DNA from: Linnemannia schmuckeri
Taxonomy: Eukaryota > Mortierellomycota > Mortierellomycetes > Mortierellales > Mortierellaceae
Direction: 5' to 3'
Length of the DNA stretch: 64,000 nt
Assembly: GCA_029449235.1 (NCBI GenBank)
Contig: JANATG010000007.1
Coordinates: 558,001 to 622,000, forward strand
Shown: piece after piece, positions 9,917 through 22,017 of the stretch
Position numbering within the stretch: position 1 is the stretch's first letter
How the letters are laid out: each line of letters opens with the position of its first letter
The notes under the pieces: generated by a model
Told to the model about the DNA's origin: nothing
The model's input: only the letters and a program-made list of their open reading frames with translations
Databases searched by the model: none
Made by a program: the position numbers and the translations under genes

Positions 9917-11412
9917 ATTATCGATAACCCCCAGCCACATTCCTTATACAGTGTAACAAACACATTGGATACCGGCCGCTTCGAGGGCCTTCGCCAGGCG
10001 ATGCATAAGGATACAAGAGTTCATAGTGTGATGCTATAGTTAGTAGAACCCTTACCGGTGAATGACCAAGAGGTGAAGAAAAAAAAAAAGACAACGCACC
10101 TGGTGCCTAAAACCAAGCAGCGATATGCTGAGACGGGATGCGTCAACGAAATATATTTTCCTGGACATACATATATCCGCCCCAGTCGTAATAGAAGTAT
10201 GAATTTGAATAGTAGACTGCTTTAAACAAAGGTGACTAACCAACTTCAGACGACAGACATATGTTTGAATAGAAGGAAGAAAATATTGACCGTGGGTTTT
10301 CTGTAAGCCATATCTCTCTCCTCCTCCTTCAGCCGAACGTGAGGGAATTTGTCTTTTGGGTTTTTGTAGTTGAAAATATCAGTCCCCCTGTCCTTCCTTT
10401 CGAGATGAAAAGCAGCAGCAGCGGCGAAAATAAAGACGAAACTGCTTACTCTTATTTCCTTTTGACTGACTATACTAGTAATACATACGTTTGACCGTTT
10501 CTCAGCAATGGATATGAAGAAGGAGCGTTCGGAACAAGATTTTTATTCATTGTGTTGTAAGAATACTCCATTCGCGGTAAGGGGGGAAATTGGGTACAAT
10601 TATGTCTGATTATACCTAAATTTGACACAATAACCAGTATGGAAGTTGCCAACGATGGCGGAAGAGGTGAGGAGAAAGGCAGTCGATGACAGTGCCGTCG
10701 ACGTCCCTATGGTAACCACAGAACCCCACTCGGGACCCAATTTTGACCTATTTGACCCATTTTGTATTTTTTTTTAAAAAAAATCGTCAAAAAAAACATA
10801 TATATCCTAAAAACATGAAATATTACAAAACGTGTCAAATTGGGTATCTTTTTACTATCCCCCCTCTTTCTGCTTCAAATGATAAGAAAAGGAAGGAAAA
10901 GGGAGAGAGAAGGAAGAAGAGAGAGTATGAGAATGAGAGAGGAACAAGAGGAACAGAAGGGTAGCAGGACATGGTGTCATGGAAGATAAAAAAAATGGCT
11001 CCATAACATTTTAGGATCACTTTTCACGCACTCTTTTACCCAAAGGAGATTGAATCACGTTCCAGACATCACACTTTATGGCCTTTGGTCGTTCTGTACC
11101 TGCGCGTCTTCTGACATAAAAGAAAATTTTCAAAGGAAAAGGTAACCACGGAAGAGGTGGCCTCTGGTACCAGCGACTCTTTCACTCCCCCTCGCGGCTC
11201 GAATGGACGATTCCAGTATGGGGCGATTTGCAGCAAAATATAGAGATGAGCGAAAATATACAAGGACATGGTGCAAGTCTAAACTCTGAGATAAAACATG
11301 GGCAGAGAGTGAATAAAAATTGCCAGGAAGCATTACATGTAAAATATTAGCGAATATTATTAGTAAAAAGCTCCTCTCATCCTACAGCGCAATGCTTTTT
11401 CTTAAAGGAAAT
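9917..11412. other. Intergenic, no gene recognised
   Basis: About 1.5 kb of AT-rich sequence between the 3' ends of TIM9 (+) and the DYRK kinase (-). It holds A/T homopolymer blocks around 10770-10800 and a purine-rich block (10885-10965). Short ORFs on both strands show no recognisable domain. Confidence 0.5.
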
Positions 11413-14400
11413 CTAGCCTCGGTGCCCGGAGTATCCTCCGTTAGCATTGATTTGCCGAAGGTACTCTGCTCCTGTGGTGGCCCCGATCGTGTTGCTCGAT
11501 CCAGTAACATACATGCTGGTAGTGTTCTTCCTAACAGAGGGGCTCGATCCGTTACTCTGACCATAGTAAGGTCCAGAGATCTTCATGTCGCCTCCACCAC
11601 CACTGCCACCACCACCGGTACTACCACTGACTGTCAGCCGCCGAGATGAAGCGGCAGACAACGAACTCGAGGAGTGTGAAGTTGGGTTCGCATAGAGACT
11701 GGTATAGTGCGATCCGTATTTGCTGTTACTACCGCCGCCAATGTTCGATCCATCAAAGCTAGCATTGCTTTGATTGTATGCAGATCCTTGGCTCTGGTTC
11801 CCGTGGAAACTCTGGTTGGCGCCGGAATACGAGGAGATGTTGGCGCTGACATGGGTTCGATTAGATCGCACTGATCCAAAGGACGTGTTGCCACTGTCCG
11901 CCTCAGTCTTGACCTTCAAAGGACGCGAAGAGACTGACGAAGACGGTTGGGCCGAGAAACTATTATCGAGAGATAAAATGAAGTGTTAATGAAAATGCGC
12001 TTCCGCATTAACGGAATTAAAAATTCATGCTGTTTCGTAAAAAAAAAAAAAAAAAAAAAAACGCGTTACATGGTGCTGCGACGTCTAGAAGTCGAGGAGC
12101 TGTTGCTGCTGATGCTGCTGTTCATGGTGTTGTCGGCTGCAGAGGGAGGGGGACTGAAGAGTGAACGCACAGGAGTGCGAATATCAGAGATCCATTCGTG
12201 CTGAAGTCCCTCACGAGGCTTCATGCGCCTCTCAGGATCCCAGATAAGACATTTCTGAATAAAGTCCAGGAAGAGTGGGTCGCTGCACTTGAGGGCCTGT
12301 CCCAAGGTCTTGGATCCTGGTCTACGCTTCTTGCCCTTCGAGTTGACCACCAACTTGGGGTTTCCACCATGATCTATGTGAAATGAAAGTTATATACATA
12401 AGCACTTAGCAAAGCCGTCATTTTCATGGAGAGTGTGTACATGTATGCGGTATCAAGTGTGAAAGACTTACCGAAAAAGACCTTCTTGCGAGAACTCTTT
12501 TCGATCAAGTAGCGGTCAGGTACACCCTGGATCTCCATGATGCAGGAGAGTTGCTCCTGCTCGTTCTCTCCAGGGAAGAGGGGATATCCGGTGTAGAGCT
12601 CGGCAAGGATACATCCCAAGGACCACATGTCGATGGCCATGTTATAAGACATGCCTAGAATGACCTCAGGAGAGCGGTAGAAGCGCGACTGGATGTAGGT
12701 ATACACCTTCTCATTCTCAAGACAACTGCTTCCAAAATCAATAACTTTGATGCTGGACTTTGTTGGGTGCTTAAGGAGAACGTTCTAATATATGAGAAAG
12801 TAGTAAACAGGCAAGCTGTGTTAGAAACTCGGACGCACCCAGGGCAGATGGAAAAGAGCCTAAGTAGTGCATAAAGAGATGGTGCTTACCTCTGGTTTGA
12901 GATCACAGTGGACGACGTTGTGCTTGCTAAGGAGGTCAAGCGACTGCAGGAGCTGAGTGCAGAATCTAAAGTAGCCAAAAAAAAAAAAACATTCAGAATG
13001 TCAGTCAGAGTACAACAGCAATGTGAAGGAGTATCGGATTGAAGACTGACAGTCGAAGTACATACCGCTTGATGAGACCAAGACTGAATCCTTGGAAGGA
13101 GTTGCTCTTGATGAACTCGTATAGGTTGATCGAGAGAAGCTCAGAAGCGATACAAAGATGGTTACGGAAGTAAAAGTTGTCCGTCATACGGATCAAGTTG
13201 TGCTTAGCCTCGGGGTCCTTAAAATCATCAATAAGCAACAACAGATTGCGTTAGCTACATGCGATAACCTTAGTACCTTGAGTAACTTGTACCACACATT
13301 AATAATGCCCTGTGCCTTACCCATTTGTTCAGGTTGTCCAAAATCTTGACTTCAACCACAGCCTGGCAATGGAAACGCTTCTTATTCCTGATAATCTTGA
13401 TGGCAACGTACTCGCCCGTCTTGTGGTCGTAGCACTTTGCGACCTGGCCGAAAGAACCTTTGCCAAGCATGTCCAAGACTTCGTAACGGTACATCAAATG
13501 GTCGTGGTTCACAATCAAATAGTCTCCTCGTTCATCATCATAACCTATACATGACAGTAGAATAAAAGGTATTAGTACTGCAGAACTTGATGAATAGTAG
13601 AGAGACGAAAACCTACAATGAAAAAACGCTTACCAAAGTTGCTGTTGCTGGCTTCCACACTGGCTGGCTTCTTATGGCGGCAGTTTTGTCCAACATAGTA
13701 GACTTGAGGGTACTCGCCAATCTCAGCTCGCTCATACAAACTCAGGTAGGGGGCGTAGAGCTTCAAAGCGGCATAGGGCGAAAGTGGAGGAAAGGGGCTG
13801 ACACCTGACGAAGTGGGCGCACGAGGCGATTTTGGATCCAGGCTGGGTCCAGCTGCACTTTGTCCATAGATGTTGGCGCTGGGCTGGGCGTGCTGGGTAC
13901 CCGAGGATCCAGATGGGTAAGGCTGAATGGGGTTGGAGATGTTTGTGAGGACCGGTGCTTTGACCGTCTGGTAACTGGAGGGCGATGATCTCGCTGTGGG
14001 GGTCTTCAACTCGCTTGTGGGAGTCTTCTTCAAATCGGAGGGACTGGGCAACTGACCGGAGACGGTTGAAAGTCTAGCAGAGTTTGGGGCTGTTACTGAT
14101 TTAGTGGCCTTGGGCGTCATGGATCCATCATTCGCCGTTGCACCATTGTTGGTGGCAATGCTAAGAGAGTCAACGACCGTCGAACGACGACGACTGAGAC
14201 CACTCAGCAATCCGCTCGAAAAGCTCCTGATCGCCTTTGGCTTGGCTGCATCAGCGCCGCTTGCAGATTGAGCTGCCGCTGCAGTCTTGGATGAGTTTGA
14301 AGTGGGAGGGGTCGACAATCCAGAGAAGCTAGTGTCACCACGTTGTGCCTTGACTTCCTGGCTCGAAGCTTCCACTGCCTGCACTCTCGCCTTACTGGCT

Positions 14401-17400
14401 GCGTCCCTAGGAGTCACAGTGCCTCCACGCGAAGCTCCAGAGGGACTGGGGATCATGGATCCTGCGGCGCGCGAAGCCATTGTGTTAGAGTTGTTGGTTG
14501 ATCTTGAGGTAGTCGACATGTACATTGGCGGGAGGATCGTAGGAGCTGGCTTGGCCTTAGGGGGATCCATTGCCGACAATGTCTATTTCGCCATATATTG
14601 AGAATAACACCGTTAATAAAAGCTCTCAGTACATATGGCCAAGTGTTACATCGAATGAAATATTACCTTTCCACGTTTGCGCGTTGCAGCCTGGCTCTGC
14701 TGTTGCTGCTGAGCGCTGGCGCTTGAGAAAATGGACGTCCTTTCCTTGGTGTGTGACACCATCACGCCAACATCCTTCATCCTTCCAACGTTGCCGCTCT
14801 CTTCCCTGTGATGGCTGCTTCCGTTCGTGCGCACAGGGGCGTTGGGGATGTCGAAAATAATACTACGGCGGTGCGAAGCGTTCAAGTTACTGGAAACTGG
14901 CTGTCTTGGAGTGGCAACAGGTGTAGGTGGTGGCGGTGGTTCTGTCGTTGCAAGAATGACCTTTGGTGCAGGCGTCTCCTTCAAGTCCATGATGCTTAAG
15001 TGTTTGGTAATGTCAGCCACTGGAACTGGTATCGTATCAGCGGTCTGGGGGAGAGGGGTGCCAGACTTGCTGCTGGGTGTTGATGAGCCCGGTGAACGGT
15101 GAGGGTCAGCCCGTTGAATGACCGGCGCCATACTGTCATCCGCGAGGATGACAGACTTTCGAAGAATCGATTGAAGCTCTCCAGAGTACTGTTGAGGCAT
15201 TTGGGGTTGCTGAGGGGTCATGCCGGGGGTTTGAATGCCAGAGCCGGAACTTCCTGCAGGTGTCCGCGATCGTGAACGAGGGGGAGGCGTAGGGCGGCCT
15301 CGAAGGTCGGCTGTTGGGGTTGATGGAATACCGCTCCTGGATTTCGTTCTCAGCTGAGGGATACCACTGGGAAGATGAGGGGAAGCAGCCCTCGAAATCG
15401 ACTTTGGCTGTTGCCTCGGCTCGTCGTGATTGGTGCTGCCGTTAACGTTACCTCCAGTACTTCCGCTGGTTCCACTAACGCTGCCGCTGTTATTGATGTT
15501 GTTGTTGCTGGTTGAGCTCCCATTGTTGGTACCATTGCTGGCGTTTTGGAAGGCCGCGTAGAAACTCTCCCGCTTGTGTTTAGCCCGAGTTTGGTGATCA
15601 CGCTGCTGAAGTTGCAACAAGAATTGTTCCTGTTCCCGCCAAGAATCACGGCGGCTGAGGCCAGACTCATTTCCAGAAGATCCGTCGGTGGCAGTTCCCT
15701 GCGACTGAATCTCGCCATAGGCCGATGATCGCGTAGGCATATCCATAGCGGGGACAGTTGGCGAAGATGGGTATGGAGGGAGAGTGGGTTCAGAGATGTT
15801 TTGACTGCTAGATTGTGATGAACGAGCCTGTAACGTGCTGTAAGATTCAGATCGTCGGTACTGTTCCCGAGAAGGTGTCAAATTGTCGGAAGCGGTTTTC
15901 CTGGGTGTCAAATTTCCGTAGCTGGAGTGGTGCTTTGACGATAGCCAGTCCTGTGCGGGTGTGCTCGGGGATGCTCGTTCAGCAGCTTTGGGCGACGACT
16001 CCATAGGAAGAGTCAGGGGTATAGGCCCAGACGAATAGGATTTACTTCTGTAGTGAGCATGAGGCGCAGGCGAAGGTGGAGCCTGCAATACTGACTTTTG
16101 ATACTGAGCGTGTTGTCCTGAGCTGCTCCTGCCTGAACTCACAGGGCTGGTCAAATTGGTGAGGGGTGAGCCGTCCGAATTGGAAATTGACGAAGGTGTC
16201 ATGGGTGGGTTAGGTGACATGGGCAACTCGGACCTATGTATTAGTTCAGACACATCAGGGGGGGGGGTATTAATAAGCATTTTTGCACCAAATGTTCACA
16301 CAGTCAAGTCCTTTTTTTTTTTAGCCTGACACCCTAAGTCAAAGTCTTCGTAGCCGGATGATGTCCAAGCGAAGGAGATGAGGGCGAGGAATGTGTTTCA
16401 TCTTTTTAAGAATGTCCACGCCCTATTTCAACAATGTCCCAGTGACTAGCTTACCCTGCGCTCTGACCACGATGATGAGGAGAGGAGGATCCCTGTTGCT
16501 GGTGATGGTGCATCCTATACTGTGCTACGTCCATGGTGGGTTGTTGCTGGAGAAACTGTTGTTGATAGTACTGCTGTCTGAACGCGTCCTCCTGCTGGTA
16601 CTGTTGCTGCTGGTCGTAGTGAGGCAAGCTTTGGTTGTACTGGAGTTCCTGTTCGTGGAAGCTGAGGCGGGAGGAAGAAGCCTTCTTGGGACTAGGCTCG
16701 TGCTGCTGTTGCTGTTGCTGCTGTTGGTGCTCTGAATTCTGCGACTGGATCCACGAGTTGGGTACTTGAGGGATGATGGCTCCCATGGACTGACGAGACT
16801 TTGCTGGTAATGATTTGCGGTAGTTGTCCTTGGTCTCCGTGTTGTATTCTTTGTATTGAATATAGGGTAGGAAATGAGAGAGAAGAGAAGAATACAAAAT
16901 GAAAAAGGGATGGTCAGCATGACATTGGTTTGTGGAGAAGAATAGGAGTGAGAAAGGAGGCAAAGGTTGATAATAATAGAGTCCAATATTCGGACGATTC
17001 CCCTGTTTCAAGAGACTTTAAAATGCTGAGAAAAAAAGAATGAAGAGTGGTGCCAAAGAACACAACCAGGAAACAATCGTCCGGAGTTGGCTCTGCTCTT
17101 TCTTAGAGTCATAAACCAACAGCGCATTGACGGACGCTAAAAAGGATGCGAGCCGAATACCTGCTAATCGCATGGCACAAAAAAAAAAGATCCAAGGAGG
17201 TGGCCAGGGGGGAGAATGGAAGGACAGGAGAGAGGAAGGAAGAGGACGTAAAGAGGAAGGAGATGGAAGGTTGGCGGTGGATAATGGCATGATGGATGAA
17301 ACGGGACTCTTGGGTATCCAATTGGCGTTGTTGCACTCCTTGCCACATGCCTGTATTGTCCTCTCAGTTATCAATTGCTCGGTCGCTGACCAGAGTCAGC

Positions 17401-18916
17401 TCTGTTCTTTTGCTGTTGTTGTTGCTGTTGTTATTGCTGTTGTCGTTGCTTCTGCGATGGTATGGTTTGATGCGACTTTACTACCTCTCTCACTCTCTCC
17501 CCCCTTCCTCGAGTCGAGTCAGTGTCAGCAGAACGCCAATTGTGCCATCGTGGGTGCATACGAAAGCAAGAAAACGACAGTTCAATCCACGCACGCTCAG
17601 TAACTTTCCCGTTTGTGAAGATGCTCACTTCGTTGTTGTTGTTGCTCACTCGCCTTATTCTTCTCAATTGCGCACAATCCCCTCGCTTTGTTTCTTTCTT
17701 TTTTGTTGGCGTAGGGGTGGGTGTTACGATGAGTGGGACAATGGGGGTTATCAGCTGCCACTTTGTCTTCCTTTCTCCAAGGAGAGTCGTAACTTTCTTT
17801 CGATCTTCTTGTCTATCTGTCTGCGTTGTCTGTTTGTTGTGTCTCTGTGTGCTGTTTTGTCCCTTGTCTGCCTTTGTCTGCCTTTGCCTTTGTTTGCACC
17901 ACCGCCGAGATCAACTGTCCGAGAGAGATAGAATTCGACGAGTTGTGATTCGTTCGTTCGTTTTGGTATGAAAAAGGCCAGAGGAGAATTGAGTGATAGA
18001 AAAAACGAGGGTCGCTGGCCCCTCTTGTCTCAGAGCCATTCTCTCAAAAACGGACACAGCTACCCCCAATCGATACCAGTTGAACAAGTAACAATTGAAC
18101 GACAACCGAAGGGGTCATGATCGATCATCATCATCATCACCATGATCAGGGAACAGGCACTTACGAGAATAGTACAGCGACGCATCAGGTCCAGATAGTG
18201 CCGCCGAAGACGACAGCGAAGGTGACGAGCCATGACCTCCTCCTGCACCATCAACGCCAAACTCGTGTGCAGCCAAACTCTTGGGCCTCCTACTTTTGGG
18301 GGTCACTGTCAAGCTGGGTGTGGTTGAATTCGACGGACCATTGCTGTCACTGCTGCTGTTATTGCTGATGTTATTGCTGCTGTTGCTGTTACTGACAGGG
18401 TAGGATGGCAAGTGAGTCGGTGTGTTGTTGACAAACAAAGGTGGCGAAGAGGATACAGGATCTTGTTGATACTGTGACACAGGACGACTCCTATGTCCCT
18501 GTGATACTCCTTCGCGCTCGCGCTCTCCTCCTCGTGCTCGAGGAATCGAACCTATTGCTCCTGTTGTGCCTCCGTTATAATACTGTTGTTGTTGTTGCTG
18601 CTCAGTTGTTGTCGTTGGAATTGGGCCCGAGGATTGATAGTACTGGTTACTGTTGTTGTCACCAGAGTAATAACTGTTCGTTGGAGGTGAGGCATATGGA
18701 GGAGGTGAGGGCGGGACGAACTTTGAAGAACCATTGATAGGCGCCGTCATGACGGGTGGTGGAGAATAAGCATCGAACTCTCTGACGGGGATCTTACGCA
18801 ACGGTGGTGGGCGAGGTTTGGACGACAGCAAGTGGTGCTGGGAGCCGGCAGAGTCCAGGTCCAGCCTGGAGTTCTGCTGTTGTTGATGGTATTGTTGCTG
18901 CTGCTGCTGCTGCTGC

Positions 18917-18953
<37 letters not shown>

Positions 18954-19032
18954 GCAAGACTAGCTGTTGCTGAGGTTGAGGGGCAGCCTTTGGGGCGATG
19001 AGCGACTTTCTTCTTGAGAAGAAGGACGACAT
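11413..19032 (-). CDS. Pom1/DYRK2-type protein kinase with long disordered N-terminus, 1,797 aa (ten-exon model)
   Basis: Exons: 19032-18165, 16848-16455, 16233-14667, 14582-13634, 13544-13321, 13217-13066, 12965-12890, 12784-12472, 12373-12070 and 11959-11413. Every junction is GT-AG and phase-consistent. Kinase signatures in this numbering: the NAPA-like region before the domain (GYDDERGDYLIV), Gly loop GKGSFGQV (~1287-1294), Lys K1309, catalytic loop HCDLKPEN (D1406), DFG D1426, and the DYRK activation-loop YTY (Y1438/Y1440) before QSRFYRSPEVILG. The DYRK family autophosphorylates the second Tyr and then acts on Ser/Thr. Fission-yeast Pom1 works in cell polarity and size control at the cortex; that role here is inference. 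The ~1,250-residue N-terminus is Ser/Gln-rich with a Q22-type run. The first exon (MSSFFSRRKSLIAPK) is joined by a 1,316-nt intron. The alternative is a separate gene there and a kinase start at the ATG at 16786. Confidence 0.8.
16849..18164 (-). other. Proposed 1.3-kb first intron of the kinase gene
   Basis: The donor after TATTCTC is GTAAGT. The acceptor TACAAAG lies downstream of a pyrimidine-rich tract. Joining restores frame (codon split C|AA). No independent gene was recognised inside. It is far longer than the other introns of the window, so it may instead contain a promoter separating two genes. Confidence 0.5.
18892..18955 (-). repeat. CAG/CAA trinucleotide run encoding poly-Gln
   Basis: Pure CTG then TTG repeats on the plus strand encode a run of about 22 Gln in the N-terminus of the kinase. 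The change from CAG to CAA inside the run is the usual pattern that limits slippage. Confidence 0.9.
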
Positions 19033-20444
19033 TGTGTGTCTGTCTGTCTCTGTGTGATGTGATGTTTTGTATATGTGGAGTGTTGTGCCGCTCGGCGAGA
19101 TTAAATAAAAATAAAGAACGGTTGCTTGAGAAGTGAGACTTTAACGAGGTTTTTGGTTGCCGGGGAAGGAGAGGTAGAGTAGAGTGGAGTGGGATTACAG
19201 AAAGGGGTTCCTCGGGCTAGAAAGTAATAGTAGTAGAAGAAAGAGAGAGGGAAGAGGAGGACGAAAGGAAGAAGATGATGAGAAATAATTGTCGGAGAGT
19301 GAGCGGATGATGATGATGGGAGAAAGGAAAGAAGAGTTGGGATGGGAGAGAGAAGGAGGGTGAAAAAGAAAAGAAAAGGAAAGAGAACGATGTAAGGAAG
19401 ACAGGCGAACAGGCAGAAGATAGAGACTGGTCAACAGAGCGAAAACAATAATACAGAGCGGGAGAGAGCAACAAGGAAAATGAAAAAACGCTTATTTCAC
19501 TTCGATTTGAATAAATATTACAGTCAAATTTGACACGCCTGCTCCACCCCTACTCCCTCCACGATGGCAATCGACAACAATTGCACCTTATCATTGGTTT
19601 TATTACAATGCAATGGCAATGGGAGAGCCGTTGCGTTTGTGTTTTGCATGATCGCGTCTGTTGGTATCTGTTGGTATCTGTTAGTATCTGTTGATGTCTG
19701 TTGTTGCTTGCTGCTTGATGCCTTGATGCCTTGTGTTCGTGCTCGTGTTCTCGTAGCCCCTGGATGAAACGCAGAAAGAAGTAAAAAGAAAAGAAAAAAA
19801 AAGGTCGTGAGAGCACTCATCGCCTCGGGGGGAGGAGGGCAGGGCATGGATGATGATGCTATCGATGGCTCTCGTTCCCTTCCTTTCTTCTCCTACTCAC
19901 TCAGACATCGCACTTCCCCATTCAATCACTCGCAAGCTGCATGTCCGCACCATCCGTTGTCGTCGTTGTCGTCGCTGTCGTCTGCCGTTATCAAACGTTC
20001 GACGGATATTTCACACTTGGCATCCAATGCAATGTGCTTTTGCTACCAGGGCTCGCTCGGATTGAGATCTACCATGTGCTGGGAAGCAAGGGAGAGAGAA
20101 GTAAGAAGGGAAATAACCAAAGGTATGAAAAAGGGGCTCTCCCCTACCACATCCCATCAAATCCCATTTATCATCTTCGCATGCCTTTTCCGCCACACCT
20201 TCTCTCCCTCTCTCTATCAAAACTTTCTAACCTCGTCCCATCAACCAAATCCATCGACCCATGGACCTCCTCTCCTTCTTCCTTCTCTCCTTCGTTCTTC
20301 CCTTCTCCTTACACTTCCCATTCTCAAAAATACACACTCTCTCTTTCCAACATCTCCCCCCTATGGGCTCATTAAATGACAGTTGGTTTGCTGGGAAGAA
20401 AAGGGGAAAGGTGACAGAAACAGGAAAAAAAAATCCATTCATTT
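19033..20444. other. Intergenic, repeat-rich, no gene recognised
   Basis: About 1.4 kb upstream of the kinase start and downstream of VMA22. It contains a long purine-rich block (19200-19400), a 10-bp tandem repeat (19656-19705) and no recognisable gene. Pyrimidine-rich ORFs on either strand are low-complexity. Confidence 0.5.
19656..19705 (+). repeat. 10-bp tandem repeat, unit about CTGTTGGTAT
   Basis: Five tandem degenerate copies (CTGTTGGTAT twice, CTGTTAGTAT, CTGTTGATGT, CTGTTG) are visible directly. No coding frame uses them. Confidence 0.8.
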
Positions 20445-21573
20445 TTACTTCAATTTCATTTCAGACAGGTCCGCCTCTAATTCCTTCGTCCCCGCTGCCT
20501 TAGCTTCCCGCAAGACAACCATCCTCCCTTCCAGCTCAACCAATCTCTGTCGGATCATGGCCATCTTCACCACATCCTGTAAACCTACAGCCATTGTAAA
20601 AAAAAAAAAAAAAAAAAAAAAAGCAATCATATGCCAAAATGTGTTATTAAAACTAGATCTTGCGAAAGCAGGATGGCTTGAGACACACATGCACACACAC
20701 GCGATGGATACTATTAATTTTTTTACCTTGCTGAAAAACCGACTGAGCACTTCGAAGAGATACCGGGACAAACACGCCAAACCACAGCAACGGGTCAGGA
20801 TTGCGCTCCTTCTTCTTCGTTTTCGTCACATCATTACCGGTACTTGTTGCAGTCGCTCCTGAATTCGTAGAGTCAGTCGTTGTCATACCAGCGATAGTAA
20901 CCACTGACGACGACGCGTCCTCCGTAGCGGCCGACCCTCCTCCTCCGCGTCGTCTTAACCCAGACCGACTCGATTCCTGATCCAGATCGTCTTGTCCAGT
21001 CTCGCTCTTCTGCCGTTGGTGAATGTCCGAGTCCTTTTCTGCTGCTTTGGACTCTTCCTCCTGAGCTTCCTGTAGTCTCTGTCGTTCAACTTCCTCTGCG
21101 CGCAAGTCGCGGATCTCGATCTCTGTCGTCGGATCTTTGATCAGCCTACAGAGGTGGATATAGCTTGTATTAATTATCGGCGAAATGATACACTTTTCGG
21201 CCATTTTTTTTTTTTAATCCATAGTCATGTACTAAAGATATTTTTGCTTCTGTAACATCATGAAATAACTTTTTCGATCATGGGGTAATCAATCCCTCAA
21301 TCCAGACCCTTTCTCCATAAAAATAAAATAACCCAAAGAAAAAAAATAAAAAATTAAGGACTTACACGCCTCGAAGAGCCTTCATACGATGATCATAGCA
21401 ATCTGCAGACACGTTCTTGGGACCCATAATGTACTTTGCCTGTGAGATCAATTCGCGTCCCTAAAGTAAAAATGCATTAGCAAGCCATGTGGTTAAAATT
21501 TATAAGATACTTCCTGTCATGTTGAAGGAGTGAGCAGCGATATGCATGCAGTTTTGACATTGAGAGAAGGGAT

Positions 21574-21649
<76 letters not shown>

Positions 21650-21791
21650 TTGGTACCTCTTGGAAGCGGGTAGAGATGCGGGTCCAGGCGGTGAGATGCT
21701 CGTTGACGAGAGCAATGTACTCGAGGACTAAATCGTCTAGGTCTTGACAGACCTTGTTGTGTGCTTGTAGGACTGCTGTTATGTCTGGCAT
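20445..21791 (-). CDS. VMA22: V-ATPase assembly factor Vma22/CCDC115-like, 262 aa
   Basis: Four exons: 21791-21657, 21460-21366, 21145-20727 and 20584-20445. The spliced frame is intact. The N-terminal helix DLDDLVLEYIALVNEH corresponds to the coiled-coil region of CCDC115/Vma22. The conserved module YDHRMKALRGV sits in exon 2. The family hallmark near the C-terminus is present as DPLLWFGVFVPVSLRSAQS, followed by a final helix rich in Glu/Lys. A charged low-complexity stretch (Ser/Gly/Thr, ~100-190) separates the two. Vma22 acts at the ER with Vma12 and Vma21 to assemble the V0 sector of the vacuolar H+-ATPase (family knowledge). Introns 1 and 3 carry a GA microsatellite and a poly-A tract. 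Confidence 0.85.
20598..20622 (+). repeat. Poly-A tract in VMA22 intron 3
   Basis: An uninterrupted A-run of about 25 nt on the plus strand (T-run in the transcript), forming part of the pyrimidine tract upstream of the acceptor at 20585. Confidence 0.85.
21576..21649. repeat. (GA)n microsatellite in VMA22 intron 1
   Basis: About 70 nt of nearly pure GA dinucleotide just downstream (in transcript direction) of the exon 1 donor GTACCA. It does not interrupt coding sequence. Confidence 0.95.
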
Positions 21792-22003
21792 ATTTATTTT
21801 ATGTACTCTTTGTTTCCTTTCTAATGGCTGGTGGTGGTTGCGGTGATGGTTGTGAATAAACTTGCCAAGCGAAGAAGTTAAGAGGAATGAATGAAGAGAA
21901 TTGTGCGGACAGGAACAACGTGTGAACAAAAGTCGACCGAAACAAGGGCAGAAAAGGGGTAAGTTGGAAAAACGCAGTCGCGTTCTTGACGGGATTGTTC
22001 GAA

Positions 22004-22009
22004 TTTATT
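22004..22009 (-). terminator. Poly(A) signal of acyl-CoA oxidase
   Basis: AATAAA on the minus strand begins 9 nt after the stop codon. Confidence 0.5.
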
Positions 22010-22017
22010 AAAGAACT

